Shown here in pieces: positions 7,383 through 14,870 of a DNA stretch of 24,473 nt (position 1 is the stretch's first letter; each line of letters opens with the position of its first letter). This stretch comes from JAHEFX01 sp964614585 (GTDB lineage: Bacteria > Actinomycetota > Acidimicrobiia > Spongiisociales > JAENVV01), in the NCBI GenBank assembly GCA_964614585.1, contig CAZTLW010000021.1, forward strand, positions 1 through 24,473, given 5' to 3'. The position numbers and the translations under genes are program-made. Under the pieces are notes generated by a model. That model did not search any database. It was not told the DNA's origin and saw only the letters and a program-made list of their open reading frames with translations.

Positions 7383-8632
7383 TGCCACCACCCCTCCCCG
7401 ACCGGTACCGACTCGAGGTCCGCATCGGACGGGACGGCGACATCGAGGAATGGCTGGCGACCGACGCCCAACTCGACCGACCGGTGCTGGTGCGGGTCCT
7501 CGGACCCGAGTCGTCGGTGACACGGCGGACGCGGTTCGTCGAGCACACCCGTGCCGCGGCCGGGGTGACCCACCAGCACGTCGCCCGGGTCTACGAGGTC
7601 GACACCCTCGACGACGGCGCCTACTCGGTCTCCGAGTGGCCGGGCGGCATACGGCTGGCCGACCGGGGCGAGGCCGGGCTGGGCGTGGACCTCTCGGCCT
7701 TCCTCCCGAATGCCGAGGGCCTCGCCCGGGGCCTGGCGGCCCTGCACGGGGTGGGCATCGCCCACGGCTCCATCGACGCCGGTGCCGTCTTCTTCTCCGC
7801 CGCCCACCCCGCCAAGCTGGCCGCCTTCGGCCGCACCGCGGTCACGGCGTCCGCCGAGGCGGACGTCCGCTCCCTGGCGGCCGTGCTGGAGGAGGCCCTC
7901 ACCGGCCGTCCGGCGGGCTCGGTCCCGCCCTCGGAGGTGATCGACGGGCTGTCGACCGAACTCGACGCGGTCTTCGCCACCGCCCGCAACGGGTCGCTCG
8001 ACGCAGAAGGGCTCGCCGAGCGGTTCAGTTCGGTGCCCGCCCCCACCCGCCAGGCGGCACCGACCGGTCCGGGCCGTCGCTCCTGGTGGGTGGCGGCTGC
8101 CCTCCTCGGTGCCGCCGCGGTGCTCATCGCGATCGGCACGACGCTGGCCCCCGACCCCATCGTGGTCCCCGACGCCACCTCGTCGACCACCGAGGCCGGA
8201 GCGATCACGGTGACCTCCGTCGAATCGTTCGACCCGCTCGGCGATGGCATCGAGGGGGATCGCGACCTGGCCAACCTCATCGACGGCGACCCGACCACCA
8301 CCTGGTCGACCGACGCCTACCCCGACCCGTTCCCCCTGGTCAAGGCAGGCGTCGGGGTGGCCCTCGAGGTCCTCGGGACGCCGGAGCGTCTCCGCATCGA
8401 GGCGATGTCCCGGGGGACCGTCGCCACCCTCCACTGGCGGGCCGCCCCCTCACCCGACCTGTCCGAGTGGGACGTGCTGCAGCGGTTCGAGGCGACCACG
8501 GATCCCATCGAACTGGCCCTGCCGCAACGATCCGGCGGGGTGTGGCTGGTCTGGCTGGTGCAGCTCCCACTCGACGGCCGGTCCTATCGGGCCTCCATCG
8601 GGGAGATCACCTTCGAAGGATCGGTACCGTGA
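7382..8632 (+). CDS. membrane pseudokinase with discoidin-like extracellular domain (MurJ C-terminal type)
   Basis: A 416-residue protein with a kinase-like cytoplasmic domain (about 1-215), one membrane helix (about 235-254) and an outer domain (255-416). The kinase motifs are degenerate: Arg38 replaces the ATP-binding Lys, HGS at 128-130 replaces HRD and AFG at 148-150 replaces DFG, so phosphotransfer is unlikely. The outer part has NLIDGDPTTTWST and beta-rich sequence typical of F5/8-type carbohydrate-binding folds. In mycobacteria this layout is the C-terminal half of MurJ (MviN), the lipid II flippase, where the phosphorylated pseudokinase binds FhaA. That gene sits at this same place just before sigM. 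Here the multi-helix flippase part is absent. The start overlaps the GNAT stop and the end overlaps the sigma factor start (GTGA). Confidence 0.8.
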   Translation: MPPPLPDRYRLEVRIGRDGDIEEWLATDAQLDRPVLVRVLGPESSVTRRTRFVEHTRAAAGVTHQHVARVYEVDTLDDGAYSVSEWPGGIRLADRGEAGLGVDLSAFLPNAEGLARGLAALHGVGIAHGSIDAGAVFFSAAHPAKLAAFGRTAVTASAEADVRSLAAVLEEALTGRPAGSVPPSEVIDGLSTELDAVFATARNGSLDAEGLAERFSSVPAPTRQAAPTGPGRRSWWVAAALLGAAAVLIAIGTTLAPDPIVVPDATSSTTEAGAITVTSVESFDPLGDGIEGDRDLANLIDGDPTTTWSTDAYPDPFPLVKAGVGVALEVLGTPERLRIEAMSRGTVATLHWRAAPSPDLSEWDVLQRFEATTDPIELALPQRSGGVWLVWLVQLPLDGRSYRASIGEITFEGSVP

Positions 8633-9207
8633 ACGAGCCGATGGACGACGTCGAGCTGATCGCCCGGTGCCGCGACGGCGACCGTGCCGCCTTCGGGGAA
8701 CTCATGCGCCGACACGAGGAGCGGGTCTTCGCCGTCTGCCTCCGCACGTTGCGCGACCGGGAGGCCGCCCTGGACGCCACCCAGGACACGTTCATCACCG
8801 TCTTCCGCAAGCTCGACCGGTTCGAGGGCCGGGCCGCCTTCACCACCTGGCTGCACCGGGTGGCGGTCAACACGTGTTTCGACCGTCTCCGCGCCGAGGC
8901 CCGCCGGCCGACCCGCCCCCTCGACGAGCGGCTCGACCCGGCCGATCCCGTCGCCCACGAGGCCGTGGAGGCCGCCGGGCTTCGCCCGGAGCTGTCGGGG
9001 GCGCTGGCGTCGATCCCCGACGAGTTTCGCGCCGCCGTCGTGCTGGTGGACGTGCTCGGCTTCGGCACGGCCGACGCCGCCGACGTCCTCGGTATCGCCC
9101 GTGGCACCGTCAAGTCACGGGTCTTCCGGGGCCGCCGCCTGCTCGCCGAGCTCCTCGGGAACCGCACCACCCCCGACGAACGTCCAATCGACCCGAGCCC
9201 TTCATGA
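8629..9207 (+). CDS. sigM: ECF sigma factor, SigM position
   Basis: A 192-residue extracytoplasmic-function sigma factor that would direct RNA polymerase to stress genes. Region 2 spans about residues 22-90 (RHEERVFAVCLRTLRDREAA, DATQDTFITVFRKLDRFEG, TWLHRVAVNTCFDRLR). Region 4 spans about 125-175 (SIPDEFRAAVVLVDVLGFG, then the helix-turn-helix ADVLGIARGTVKSRVFRGRRLL). Placement between the MurJ-type pseudokinase and trxB matches mycobacterial sigM, which motivates the symbol. I chose the GTG at 8629, overlapping the upstream stop, over the ATG at 8641, because AAGGA lies 10 bases before it and the neighbours share this overlap style. The stop overlaps the anti-sigma start (ATGA), a usual arrangement for co-regulated sigma/anti-sigma pairs. 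Confidence 0.9.
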   Translation: MNEPMDDVELIARCRDGDRAAFGELMRRHEERVFAVCLRTLRDREAALDATQDTFITVFRKLDRFEGRAAFTTWLHRVAVNTCFDRLRAEARRPTRPLDERLDPADPVAHEAVEAAGLRPELSGALASIPDEFRAAVVLVDVLGFGTADAADVLGIARGTVKSRVFRGRRLLAELLGNRTTPDERPIDPSPS

Positions 9208-10010
9208 ACGACCACGACCTCACTCCGGATCTCGAGGCGTTGCTCGCCGACGCCGCCAGCGGCGACCTCGGTCCCGAGGACGCCGAGCGCCTGCGCGCCG
9301 TCATCGCCGAGCGTCCCTGGCTCGCCGCCCTCGTCGACGAACAGAGAATCATCGCGAGCCGGCTCGACCCGGGCCCCGCTGCCGGCCTGACCGACCTCGA
9401 ACGCGCCCGCCTGCGGCGATCGGTCCTCGACGAGGTTGCCGGGGCGGACCCGGGCCCCGCGACCTCCCCGAGTCCCCGACCGATGCCATGGGCCCGGTGG
9501 GCCTTCGCCGCCGCGGCCGCCGTCGTCGTGGTGGTCGCATCGGTGGGCCTGCTGTCCACCGGCGGCGGCGACAGCTTCACCGACATCGGCCAGGAGATCG
9601 CGTCGGCCCCGGCCGAGTCGGACGACCGCACCGCAGGCGACATCGAGGAGGAGGACGCCACATCGGAGGCTGCCGTCCCCGAGGCAGACCTCGGAGGCGG
9701 GGACGAGGCGGCTGACGCCGACGACGGGACCGACGGAGCCGGGGAATCGGCCCTCGCCACCCCCGAGTGCGCCGCGCCCGGGCGTTCGATCGACGAACTC
9801 GTCGGCATGGTCTTCGCCGACCCCGACGAAGCACGTTTGGCCGCCGAGTCCTTCGACCCGATCGCCTTCTCCGGCGAGCCGGAGCCGATCGACGGACCGG
9901 GGCGCATCACGTGGGTCTGGGAGGGCGACACCGGCAGGGTGACCGGCATCCTCGAGGTGATCGCCGAGGACGCCGAGTGGCGGGTCGAGCGCGCCGAAAC
10001 CTGCGGCTGA
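9204..10010 (+). CDS. probable membrane anti-sigma factor
   Basis: This 268-residue single-pass membrane protein has an N-terminal cytoplasmic part (1-95) with acidic helical stretches (PDLEALLADAASGDLGPEDAERLRAVI), one membrane helix at about 97-117 and an outer part. The outer part starts with a very acidic low-complexity linker (about 130-180) and ends in a small domain with two cysteines (C189 and C267) that could form a disulfide. No HxxxCxxC zinc motif of ZAS anti-sigma factors is present and the cytoplasmic part has no cysteine. The role is inferred from topology and from the ATGA overlap with the sigma gene. Mycobacterial RsmA occupies the same position. Confidence 0.72.
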   Translation: MNDHDLTPDLEALLADAASGDLGPEDAERLRAVIAERPWLAALVDEQRIIASRLDPGPAAGLTDLERARLRRSVLDEVAGADPGPATSPSPRPMPWARWAFAAAAAVVVVVASVGLLSTGGGDSFTDIGQEIASAPAESDDRTAGDIEEEDATSEAAVPEADLGGGDEAADADDGTDGAGESALATPECAAPGRSIDELVGMVFADPDEARLAAESFDPIAFSGEPEPIDGPGRITWVWEGDTGRVTGILEVIAEDAEWRVERAETCG

Positions 10011-10037
10011 CGGCCCGGCCGTCCGGCCCGATACACT
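10007..10037 (+). promoter_or_regulatory. promoter of the trx block
   Basis: CTGACG at 10007-10012 and TACACT at 10032-10037 are separated by 19 bases. The -10 box lies ten bases before the ATG at 10048, so the message would be leaderless or nearly so. The -35 box overlaps the end of the anti-sigma gene. Confidence 0.5.
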
Positions 10038-10047
10038 TCGAGCCCAT

Positions 10048-10335
10048 ATGGATCGGCTCGCCACCCAGTTCGCAGACCTGCTCGAGCAGACCGCCGCCCG
10101 GGTTCGCGGCCTCACCGTGGAGCGGGTCCGCCATGGCATCACCGTCACGATGGTGGGCATGGTGGCGGCCACGTTGGGCCTCGTCGCCTTCATCTTCATC
10201 GCCATCGGCGTGTTCCGCATCGTGGGCGAGGCGATCGGCGTGACCACCGCCTGGGCGGTCTTCGGGGGAATCTTCGTGGTGGCCGGCCTGTTGCTCTGGT
10301 CCAGACGCGACCCCGCACCACCACCCGAGGACTGA
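10048..10335 (+). CDS. small two-helix membrane protein
   Basis: A 95-residue protein with an amphipathic N-terminal stretch (residues 1-30, ending RGLTVERVRHG) and two hydrophobic helices at about 31-55 and 63-84, then a short polar tail. The layout resembles the actinobacterial putative holin or phage-holin-like membrane family, but no residue motif proves this and a lytic role is not implied. It stands between the anti-sigma gene and trxB with one base before the trxB ATG, so it is probably co-transcribed with the thioredoxin genes from the promoter at 10007-10037. Its function is unknown. Confidence 0.75.
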   Translation: MDRLATQFADLLEQTAARVRGLTVERVRHGITVTMVGMVAATLGLVAFIFIAIGVFRIVGEAIGVTTAWAVFGGIFVVAGLLLWSRRDPAPPPED

Positions 10336-10336
10336 C

Positions 10337-11260
10337 ATGGCAGAGAACGTCATCATCATCGGCTCCGGCCCCGCCGGCCACACTGCGGCGTTGTATGCCG
10401 CCCGGGCCGATCTCGAGCCGCTCATGTTCGAGGGTTCCGCAGCCGGCGGCCAGCTCATGATCACCACCGACGTGGAGAACTACCCCGGGTTCCCCGACGG
10501 GATCATGGGACCCGACCTCATGGCCAACTTCCGCAAGCAGGCGGAGCGGTTCGGCACCCGCATGGTCACCACCGACGTCACCGGCGTCGACTTCTCCAAG
10601 CGGCCGTTCGAGGTCCACGTCGGCGACGAGGTCCACGAGGCCCGGAGCGTCATCATCTCCACCGGGGCGTCGGCCCGCTGGCTCGGCATCCCCGGTGAGG
10701 AGCGGCTCACCGGCCGCGGGGTGAGCGCCTGCGCCACCTGCGACGGGTTCTTCTTCCGCGACCAGCACGTGGTGGTCGTCGGGGGCGGTGACTCCGCCAT
10801 GGAGGAGGCCACCTTCCTGACCAAGTTCGCCTCCAAGGTGACGATCGTGCACCGACGCGACGAGTTCCGCGCCTCGGCGATCATGGCTGCCCGCGCCCTC
10901 GACAACCCGAAGATCGAGGTCCGCTGGAACGCGGTCGCCACCGAGGTGTTGGGCGATGACAGCGTGACCGGCGTGCGGCTGACCGACACGGTGACCGGCG
11001 CCGAATCGGAGCTGGACGCCGACGGGTTCTTCGTCGCCATCGGGCACGATCCCAACACCTCCCTCTTCGTCGACCAGCTGGAGCTGGACGCGGCGGGCTA
11101 CATCGTCCTCGCCGACGGCACCTCCACCCGCACCTCGGTCGAAGGCGTGTTCGCCGCCGGCGACGTCGCCGACGCCACCTATCGCCAGGCCGTCACGGCC
11201 GCCGGCACCGGGTGTCGCGCCGCCATCGACGCCGAGCGCTGGCTCGCCGACCAGGACTGA
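10337..11260 (+). CDS. trxB: thioredoxin reductase
   Basis: An FAD enzyme that uses NADPH to reduce thioredoxin in the cytoplasm. The 307-residue length is typical of the low-molecular-weight class. FAD-binding GSGPAG is at residues 9-14, the redox pair is C132-A-T-C135 in the usual CATCDG context, and the NADPH motif GGGDSAMEEA starts at 149. The end carries the second FAD motif (GVFAAGDVADATYRQAVTAAGTGCRAA). A GAGGA ribosome-binding site lies five bases before the ATG, inside the preceding gene. trxA follows after 30 bases, forming the complete NADPH-TrxB-TrxA system as in mycobacteria, where this pair is linked to sigM. Confidence 0.97.
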   Translation: MAENVIIIGSGPAGHTAALYAARADLEPLMFEGSAAGGQLMITTDVENYPGFPDGIMGPDLMANFRKQAERFGTRMVTTDVTGVDFSKRPFEVHVGDEVHEARSVIISTGASARWLGIPGEERLTGRGVSACATCDGFFFRDQHVVVVGGGDSAMEEATFLTKFASKVTIVHRRDEFRASAIMAARALDNPKIEVRWNAVATEVLGDDSVTGVRLTDTVTGAESELDADGFFVAIGHDPNTSLFVDQLELDAAGYIVLADGTSTRTSVEGVFAAGDVADATYRQAVTAAGTGCRAAIDAERWLADQD

Positions 11261-11290
11261 CCCGCCCGCCACCACCCAGGAGCATTCCTC

Positions 11291-11617
11291 ATGGCAGACA
11301 ACATCGTGACCCTCACCGACGCCACCTTCGGTGAGGCCATCGGATCCGACACCCCCGTCCTCGTCGATTTCTGGGCGGAGTGGTGTGGTCCCTGCAAGGC
11401 CATCGCCCCCGTGCTCGAGGACATCGCCGGCGAGTACCCCGATCGAATCACGATCGGCAAGCTCAACATCGACGAGCACCCCCAGTCCGCCGCCTCCCAC
11501 GGCGTCATGAGCATCCCGACGATGATCGTGTTCAAGGGCGGCGAGGAGCAGAAGCGCATCGTCGGCGCCCGGCCCAAGGCCGCCATGGTCTCCGAGCTCT
11601 CGGAGTTCCTCGGGTAG
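11291..11617 (+). CDS. trxA: thioredoxin
   Basis: A 108-residue cytoplasmic disulfide reductase with the active site W31-C32-G-P-C35-K, the preceding VLVDFWAEW strand, the cis-Pro loop (SIPTMIVF) and the terminal FKGGEEQKRIVGARPK segment, all canonical. It accepts electrons from the adjacent TrxB. AGGAG at 11278-11282 is its ribosome-binding site. Its stop is 24 bases before the cwlM-like gene. Confidence 0.97.
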   Translation: MADNIVTLTDATFGEAIGSDTPVLVDFWAEWCGPCKAIAPVLEDIAGEYPDRITIGKLNIDEHPQSAASHGVMSIPTMIVFKGGEEQKRIVGARPKAAMVSELSEFLG

Positions 11618-11629
11618 GGGGTCGCCTGT

Positions 11630-11635
11630 CAGACT
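11630..11635 (+). promoter_or_regulatory. -10-like box before the cwlM-like gene
   Basis: CAGACT is followed by six bases and then the ATG at 11642. It deviates from TANNNT in the first base, but the spacing fits the leaderless layout of other genes here, and no ribosome-binding site is seen. Confidence 0.35.
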
Positions 11636-11641
11636 GGGGTC

Positions 11642-12622
11642 ATGCGGCTCATCTCGGTCGGTGACTCCGGCGAGCCGGTGCGCGACGTCCAGCACCGACT
11701 CAGGGCCCTCGGCTACGAACACGCCCCTGACCCACCGGGCGAGTTCGGCGAGGGAACCGACGGGGCGGTGCGCCGGTTCCAGACCGATCGTGGTCTCGAT
11801 CCCGACGGCTCGGTCGGCATCCGCACCTGGCAATCCCTGGTCGAGTCAGGCTTCCATCTCGGCGACCGGGTGCTCTACCACCGGCGTCCGATGCTCCGCG
11901 GCGACGACGTCGCCGAGTTGCAGCGACGCCTCAACGACCTGGGCTTCGACGCCGACAAGGTCGACGGGATCTTCGGACCCCTGACCGCCGCCGCGGTCCG
12001 CGAGTTCCAGCACAACCGCGGCATCGGGGAGGACGGCATCGCGGGGCCGACGGTCGTGACCGAGCTCGTGGCCGTCCAGCGACCCTCGCGGCGGATCGGC
12101 AAGGAGACCGCCCGCGAGCTGGAGTGGCTCCGCCAACTGCCCACGACGGTGGTCGGCACCCGGGTCCTGTTCGATGCCGGCTGCGCCACCCCGAGCGAGG
12201 ACCACCGGATGTGGCCGGTGGCCCACCGCGCCTCCGAGGTTTTCCAGAATATGGGAGGCACAGGTTTCGTCTCACGGGCCTCCGACGTGGTGGCCGAGCC
12301 CCGAGTGCGGGCACGCCGGGCGAACCGCCTGGGGAGCGACCTCGTGGTCTCGGTGCAGTTCCCCGCCTCGGACCAGGAGGGTGTCTACTACTTCGACTCC
12401 GGGATCTCCCGGTCACCCGCCGGGGAGTTGCTCGCCGACACCCTCGCGAAGACACTTGGACTCGAGAGCAGGGGACGGGCACTCCCGATGCTGCGCCACA
12501 CGCGGGCCCCGGCGGCCGTGGTCGCCTCGGAGGCGATCGGGGTGGGCTGGGCCGACGCGCTCGTCCGGGGCCTGATGGCGTTTTTCGAACGTGCCGCCGT
12601 GGAGGCGGCGTTCGACGACTGA
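11642..12622 (+). CDS. cwlM: CwlM-like protein: two peptidoglycan-binding domains and a degenerate amidase domain
   Basis: A 326-residue protein with no signal peptide. Two PG_binding_1 repeats lie at about residues 5-65 (VRDVQHRLRALGY, AVRRFQTDRGL) and 78-138 (VAELQRRLNDLGF, AVREFQHNRGI). An Amidase_3-like domain follows at about 150-320. The usual zinc ligands look lost: the DPGHGG motif reads FDAGCAT (His to Cys) and the SLHAN motif reads VSVQFPAS (His to Gln). It is therefore probably not an active N-acetylmuramoyl-L-alanine amidase. Mycobacterial CwlM, at the same place after trxA, is a cytoplasmic, PknB-phosphorylated regulator that activates MurA and binds FhaA. A regulatory role here is inference. 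It converges on parB with only four bases between stops. Confidence 0.85.
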   Translation: MRLISVGDSGEPVRDVQHRLRALGYEHAPDPPGEFGEGTDGAVRRFQTDRGLDPDGSVGIRTWQSLVESGFHLGDRVLYHRRPMLRGDDVAELQRRLNDLGFDADKVDGIFGPLTAAAVREFQHNRGIGEDGIAGPTVVTELVAVQRPSRRIGKETARELEWLRQLPTTVVGTRVLFDAGCATPSEDHRMWPVAHRASEVFQNMGGTGFVSRASDVVAEPRVRARRANRLGSDLVVSVQFPASDQEGVYYFDSGISRSPAGELLADTLAKTLGLESRGRALPMLRHTRAPAAVVASEAIGVGWADALVRGLMAFFERAAVEAAFDD

Positions 12623-12630
12623 GCGCTCAG
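12619..12630. other. palindrome joining two convergent stop codons
   Basis: CTGAGCGCTCAG is a perfect 12-bp palindrome that contains the TGA of the cwlM-like gene (12620-12622) and, on the other strand, the TGA of parB (12627-12629). It is too short for a strong terminator on its own. Confidence 0.6.
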
Positions 12631-13487
12631 CGCCCGTAGACGAAGCGGGCGATCCGCTCGAGGTCGTCGAGATTGCCGTAGGTGATCACCACCCGGCCTC
12701 GCTGACCCTTGTGGGTGATCGTCACCTTGGTGCCGAGCCGCTCGGCGAGCCGCTCCTCCAAGTCGGAGATCGCCGGAGGACGGAGCTCCCGCAGCACCGG
12801 CGCCGGCGGCGACCCCTCGGCCTCGCCCTTGCGGGCCCGCACCGCCTCCTCCACCTGGCGCACCGACCAGCCCTCGTCGGCCGCTCGCCGAGCGATGTGC
12901 TCGGTGTAGGCCTTGTCCTCGATTCCGAGCAGCGCCCGGGCATGACCCGCCGCCAACTCGCCTCGATCGACCATCCCCTGGACGACCGCCGGCAGACCGA
13001 GCAGCCGGAGGCTGTTGGTGATGGTGGTGCGGCTCTTGCCGACCCGCTGGGCGATGTGCTCATGGGTCCAGCCGAAGTCGTCTACCAATTCCTGGTAGGC
13101 CGCTGCCTCCTCGAGCGGCCGCAACTGCTCCCGCTGCACGTTCTCGACCAGGGCATCGGAGAGCCGGTGGTCATCGCCGCGGTCGGCGCGCACGATTGCA
13201 GGGATGTGGGTCAGCCCGGCCAGACGACAGGCGCGCAGTCGTCGCTCCCCGGCCAGCAGCACGTAGCCGTCGTCCTCCTCGTGGACGACGATCGGCTGCA
13301 GCAGCCCCACCTCCTTGATGGAGGCGGCGAGCTCCTCGAGAGCCGTCTCGTCGAACGTGCGCCGGGGTTGGCGCGGGTTGGGCCGTACCTCGTCGGCGTG
13401 CACCTCCCGGTAAGCCGTGTCGGCACCCTCGGTATCGGGAATGAGGGCCGAGAGACCTCGGCCCAGACCGCTGCGCTTGTCACTCAT
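12627..13487 (-). CDS. parB: chromosome partitioning protein ParB
   Basis: The 286-residue CTPase binds parS and spreads on DNA to form the segregation complex. The N-terminus has the ParA-contacting RSGLGRGLSALIP motif, then the CTP-binding domain with NPRQPRR, GERRLRACRLAGL and ENVQREQL, then the helix-turn-helix HEHIAQRVGKSRTTITNSLRLL, and a C-terminal dimerisation domain. A longer in-frame extension reaches 13703, but I chose the ATG at 13487 because the protein then begins MSDKRSGLGRGL as in the family, with GAGG nine bases upstream. It overlaps the parA stop by eight bases, so the two are translationally coupled. Two parS sites lie at 14863-14916. Confidence 0.95.
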   Translation of the reverse strand: MSDKRSGLGRGLSALIPDTEGADTAYREVHADEVRPNPRQPRRTFDETALEELAASIKEVGLLQPIVVHEEDDGYVLLAGERRLRACRLAGLTHIPAIVRADRGDDHRLSDALVENVQREQLRPLEEAAAYQELVDDFGWTHEHIAQRVGKSRTTITNSLRLLGLPAVVQGMVDRGELAAGHARALLGIEDKAYTEHIARRAADEGWSVRQVEEAVRARKGEAEGSPPAPVLRELRPPAISDLEERLAERLGTKVTITHKGQRGRVVITYGNLDDLERIARFVYGR

Positions 13488-14262
13488 CGGTGGGTGCCTC
13501 ATGTCGTCGCAGGAACTCGTCGGCGAGGTGGCGATAGGCGATGGCGCCCCGGGACATCGGGGCGTAGCTCTCGATCGGTTCGCCGTAGGACGGTGCCTCC
13601 GAGAGCTTGACGGACCGGGGGATGACGGCCCGGTAGGTCCGCTCACCGAAGTACTCCCGCACCTGTCCGGCGACGTCGGCGGAGAGATTGGTGCGGCCGT
13701 CATACATCGTCAGCACCACCCCGGCCACCTCCAGTCCACGGTTGAGCGACCGCTGCACCAACTCGACGTTCTTCAGCAACTGGCTGACACCCTCGAGGGC
13801 GTAGTACTCGCACTGGATCGGGATGAGGACCTCGGTGGCGGCCGCAAACCCGTTGATCGTCAGGAGCCCGAGGGAGGGAGGGCAGTCGATGAGGACGTAG
13901 TCGTACACGTCGGCGGCGACCTCGAGGGCGGATCGCAGGCGAAGCTCTCGGGACATGAGCGACACCAACTCGATCTCGGCCGCCGCCAACTCGATCGTGG
14001 CCGGAGCGACGAACAGTCCCCCGGTGGCGGTGGGTTCGATGGCGTCCTCGAGATCGGCGCCCTTCAGGAGGACCTCGTACATCGAGAGCTCCAGACTGCC
14101 CCGATCGATCCCCAATCCCGACGTCGCATTCCCCTGTGGGTCCATGTCGACCACCAGCACCCGGCGCTCTCGGGCGGCCAGCGCCGCGGCGAGGTTGACG
14201 GCAGAGGTCGATTTGCCCACGCCGCCCTTCTGGTTCGATATGGCGACGACGGCACGACTCAT
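13480..14262 (-). CDS. parA: chromosome partitioning ATPase ParA (Soj)
   Basis: The 260-residue ATPase forms DNA-bound gradients that move ParB-parS complexes. It starts with the deviant Walker A motif NQKGGVGKSTSAVNLAAAL, followed by VDMDPQGNATSGLG, VLIDCPPSLGLLT (Walker B) and QCEYYALEGVSQLL, all typical of Soj. An in-frame GTG at 14286 exists. I chose the ATG at 14262 because it overlaps the rsmG stop (ATGA) and gives the family N-terminus MSRAVVAISNQKGG. It is co-transcribed with rsmG and parB. Confidence 0.95.
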   Translation of the reverse strand: MSRAVVAISNQKGGVGKSTSAVNLAAALAARERRVLVVDMDPQGNATSGLGIDRGSLELSMYEVLLKGADLEDAIEPTATGGLFVAPATIELAAAEIELVSLMSRELRLRSALEVAADVYDYVLIDCPPSLGLLTINGFAAATEVLIPIQCEYYALEGVSQLLKNVELVQRSLNRGLEVAGVVLTMYDGRTNLSADVAGQVREYFGERTYRAVIPRSVKLSEAPSYGEPIESYAPMSRGAIAYRHLADEFLRRHEAPTDE

Positions 14263-14870
14263 GGCCGGCGCATGATACGCAGCCACCTCCCGGGAGCAAG
14301 GATCTCCGAGCCCGGGAAGCGAAGGAGCTCGGCACCGGGCACCGAGTCGGGGGCGAGTCCCCCGCCGATCACCGCCACACCGCCGGGGGCCACCATCCGC
14401 TCAACGAAGGCGGGCAGTTCCGGCGGCGGCAACACGCCTCGCATCACCAGGGCCGGCGCCGGGCCGCGTTCGGCCAGGTACCGATCGGCGGACCGTTCCA
14501 GCGCCTCGGCATTCTGGAGACCCAGGAGACGGATGGCCCGCCGAAGGAGCCGGATCCGCCGGCCCGACCGGTCCACCAGTCGCCACTGGATGTCAGGCAG
14601 GGCCACGGCGAGAGGCAGACCCGGGAGACCGATGCCCGTCCCGATGTCGACCGCGTCCGTCGCCGTCGACGAGAGCAGGGGTTGGGCAAACATCAGCGAG
14701 TCGAGGATGTGCCGCTCCCAGGCCAGCGGTGCTTCTCGGGGCCCAATGCCGCCGGCATCCGCCGCCTCGTCGACCAACCACGCCTCCAATCGCCGGAGAT
14801 CCGCCTCCTGGCGGCCATCGATCGTCAGCCCGGCCCACGCCGCCACCTCCGACAACTGGTGATGTTTCAC
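14259..14870 (-). CDS. rsmG: 16S rRNA m7G527 methyltransferase RsmG (GidB)
   Basis: A SAM-dependent methylase that modifies G527 of 16S rRNA. Its loss gives low-level streptomycin resistance in other bacteria. The 203 residues include WERHILDSL near residue 50, the SAM motif VDIGTGIGLPGLPLAV near 75-90, and RSADRYLAERGPAPALVMRGV. The start is a GTG at 14870 and no other in-frame start is near. This GTG lies inside a parS site, so ParB on that site would sit on the start codon. The stop overlaps the parA ATG. Gene order jag-rsmG-parA-parB is standard near actinobacterial origins. Confidence 0.94.
   Translation of the reverse strand: MKHHQLSEVAAWAGLTIDGRQEADLRRLEAWLVDEAADAGGIGPREAPLAWERHILDSLMFAQPLLSSTATDAVDIGTGIGLPGLPLAVALPDIQWRLVDRSGRRIRLLRRAIRLLGLQNAEALERSADRYLAERGPAPALVMRGVLPPPELPAFVERMVAPGGVAVIGGGLAPDSVPGAELLRFPGSEILAPGRWLRIMRRP

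Noticed and set aside
10766..10771. CACGTG core inside trxB as a possible third parS
   Set aside because: The flanking bases do not match TGTT and AACA arms, unlike the two sites at 14863-14916.
10196..11833. Open frame on the minus strand (545 codons)
   Set aside because: It is antisense to trxB and trxA, which are certain. The translation has no family pattern.
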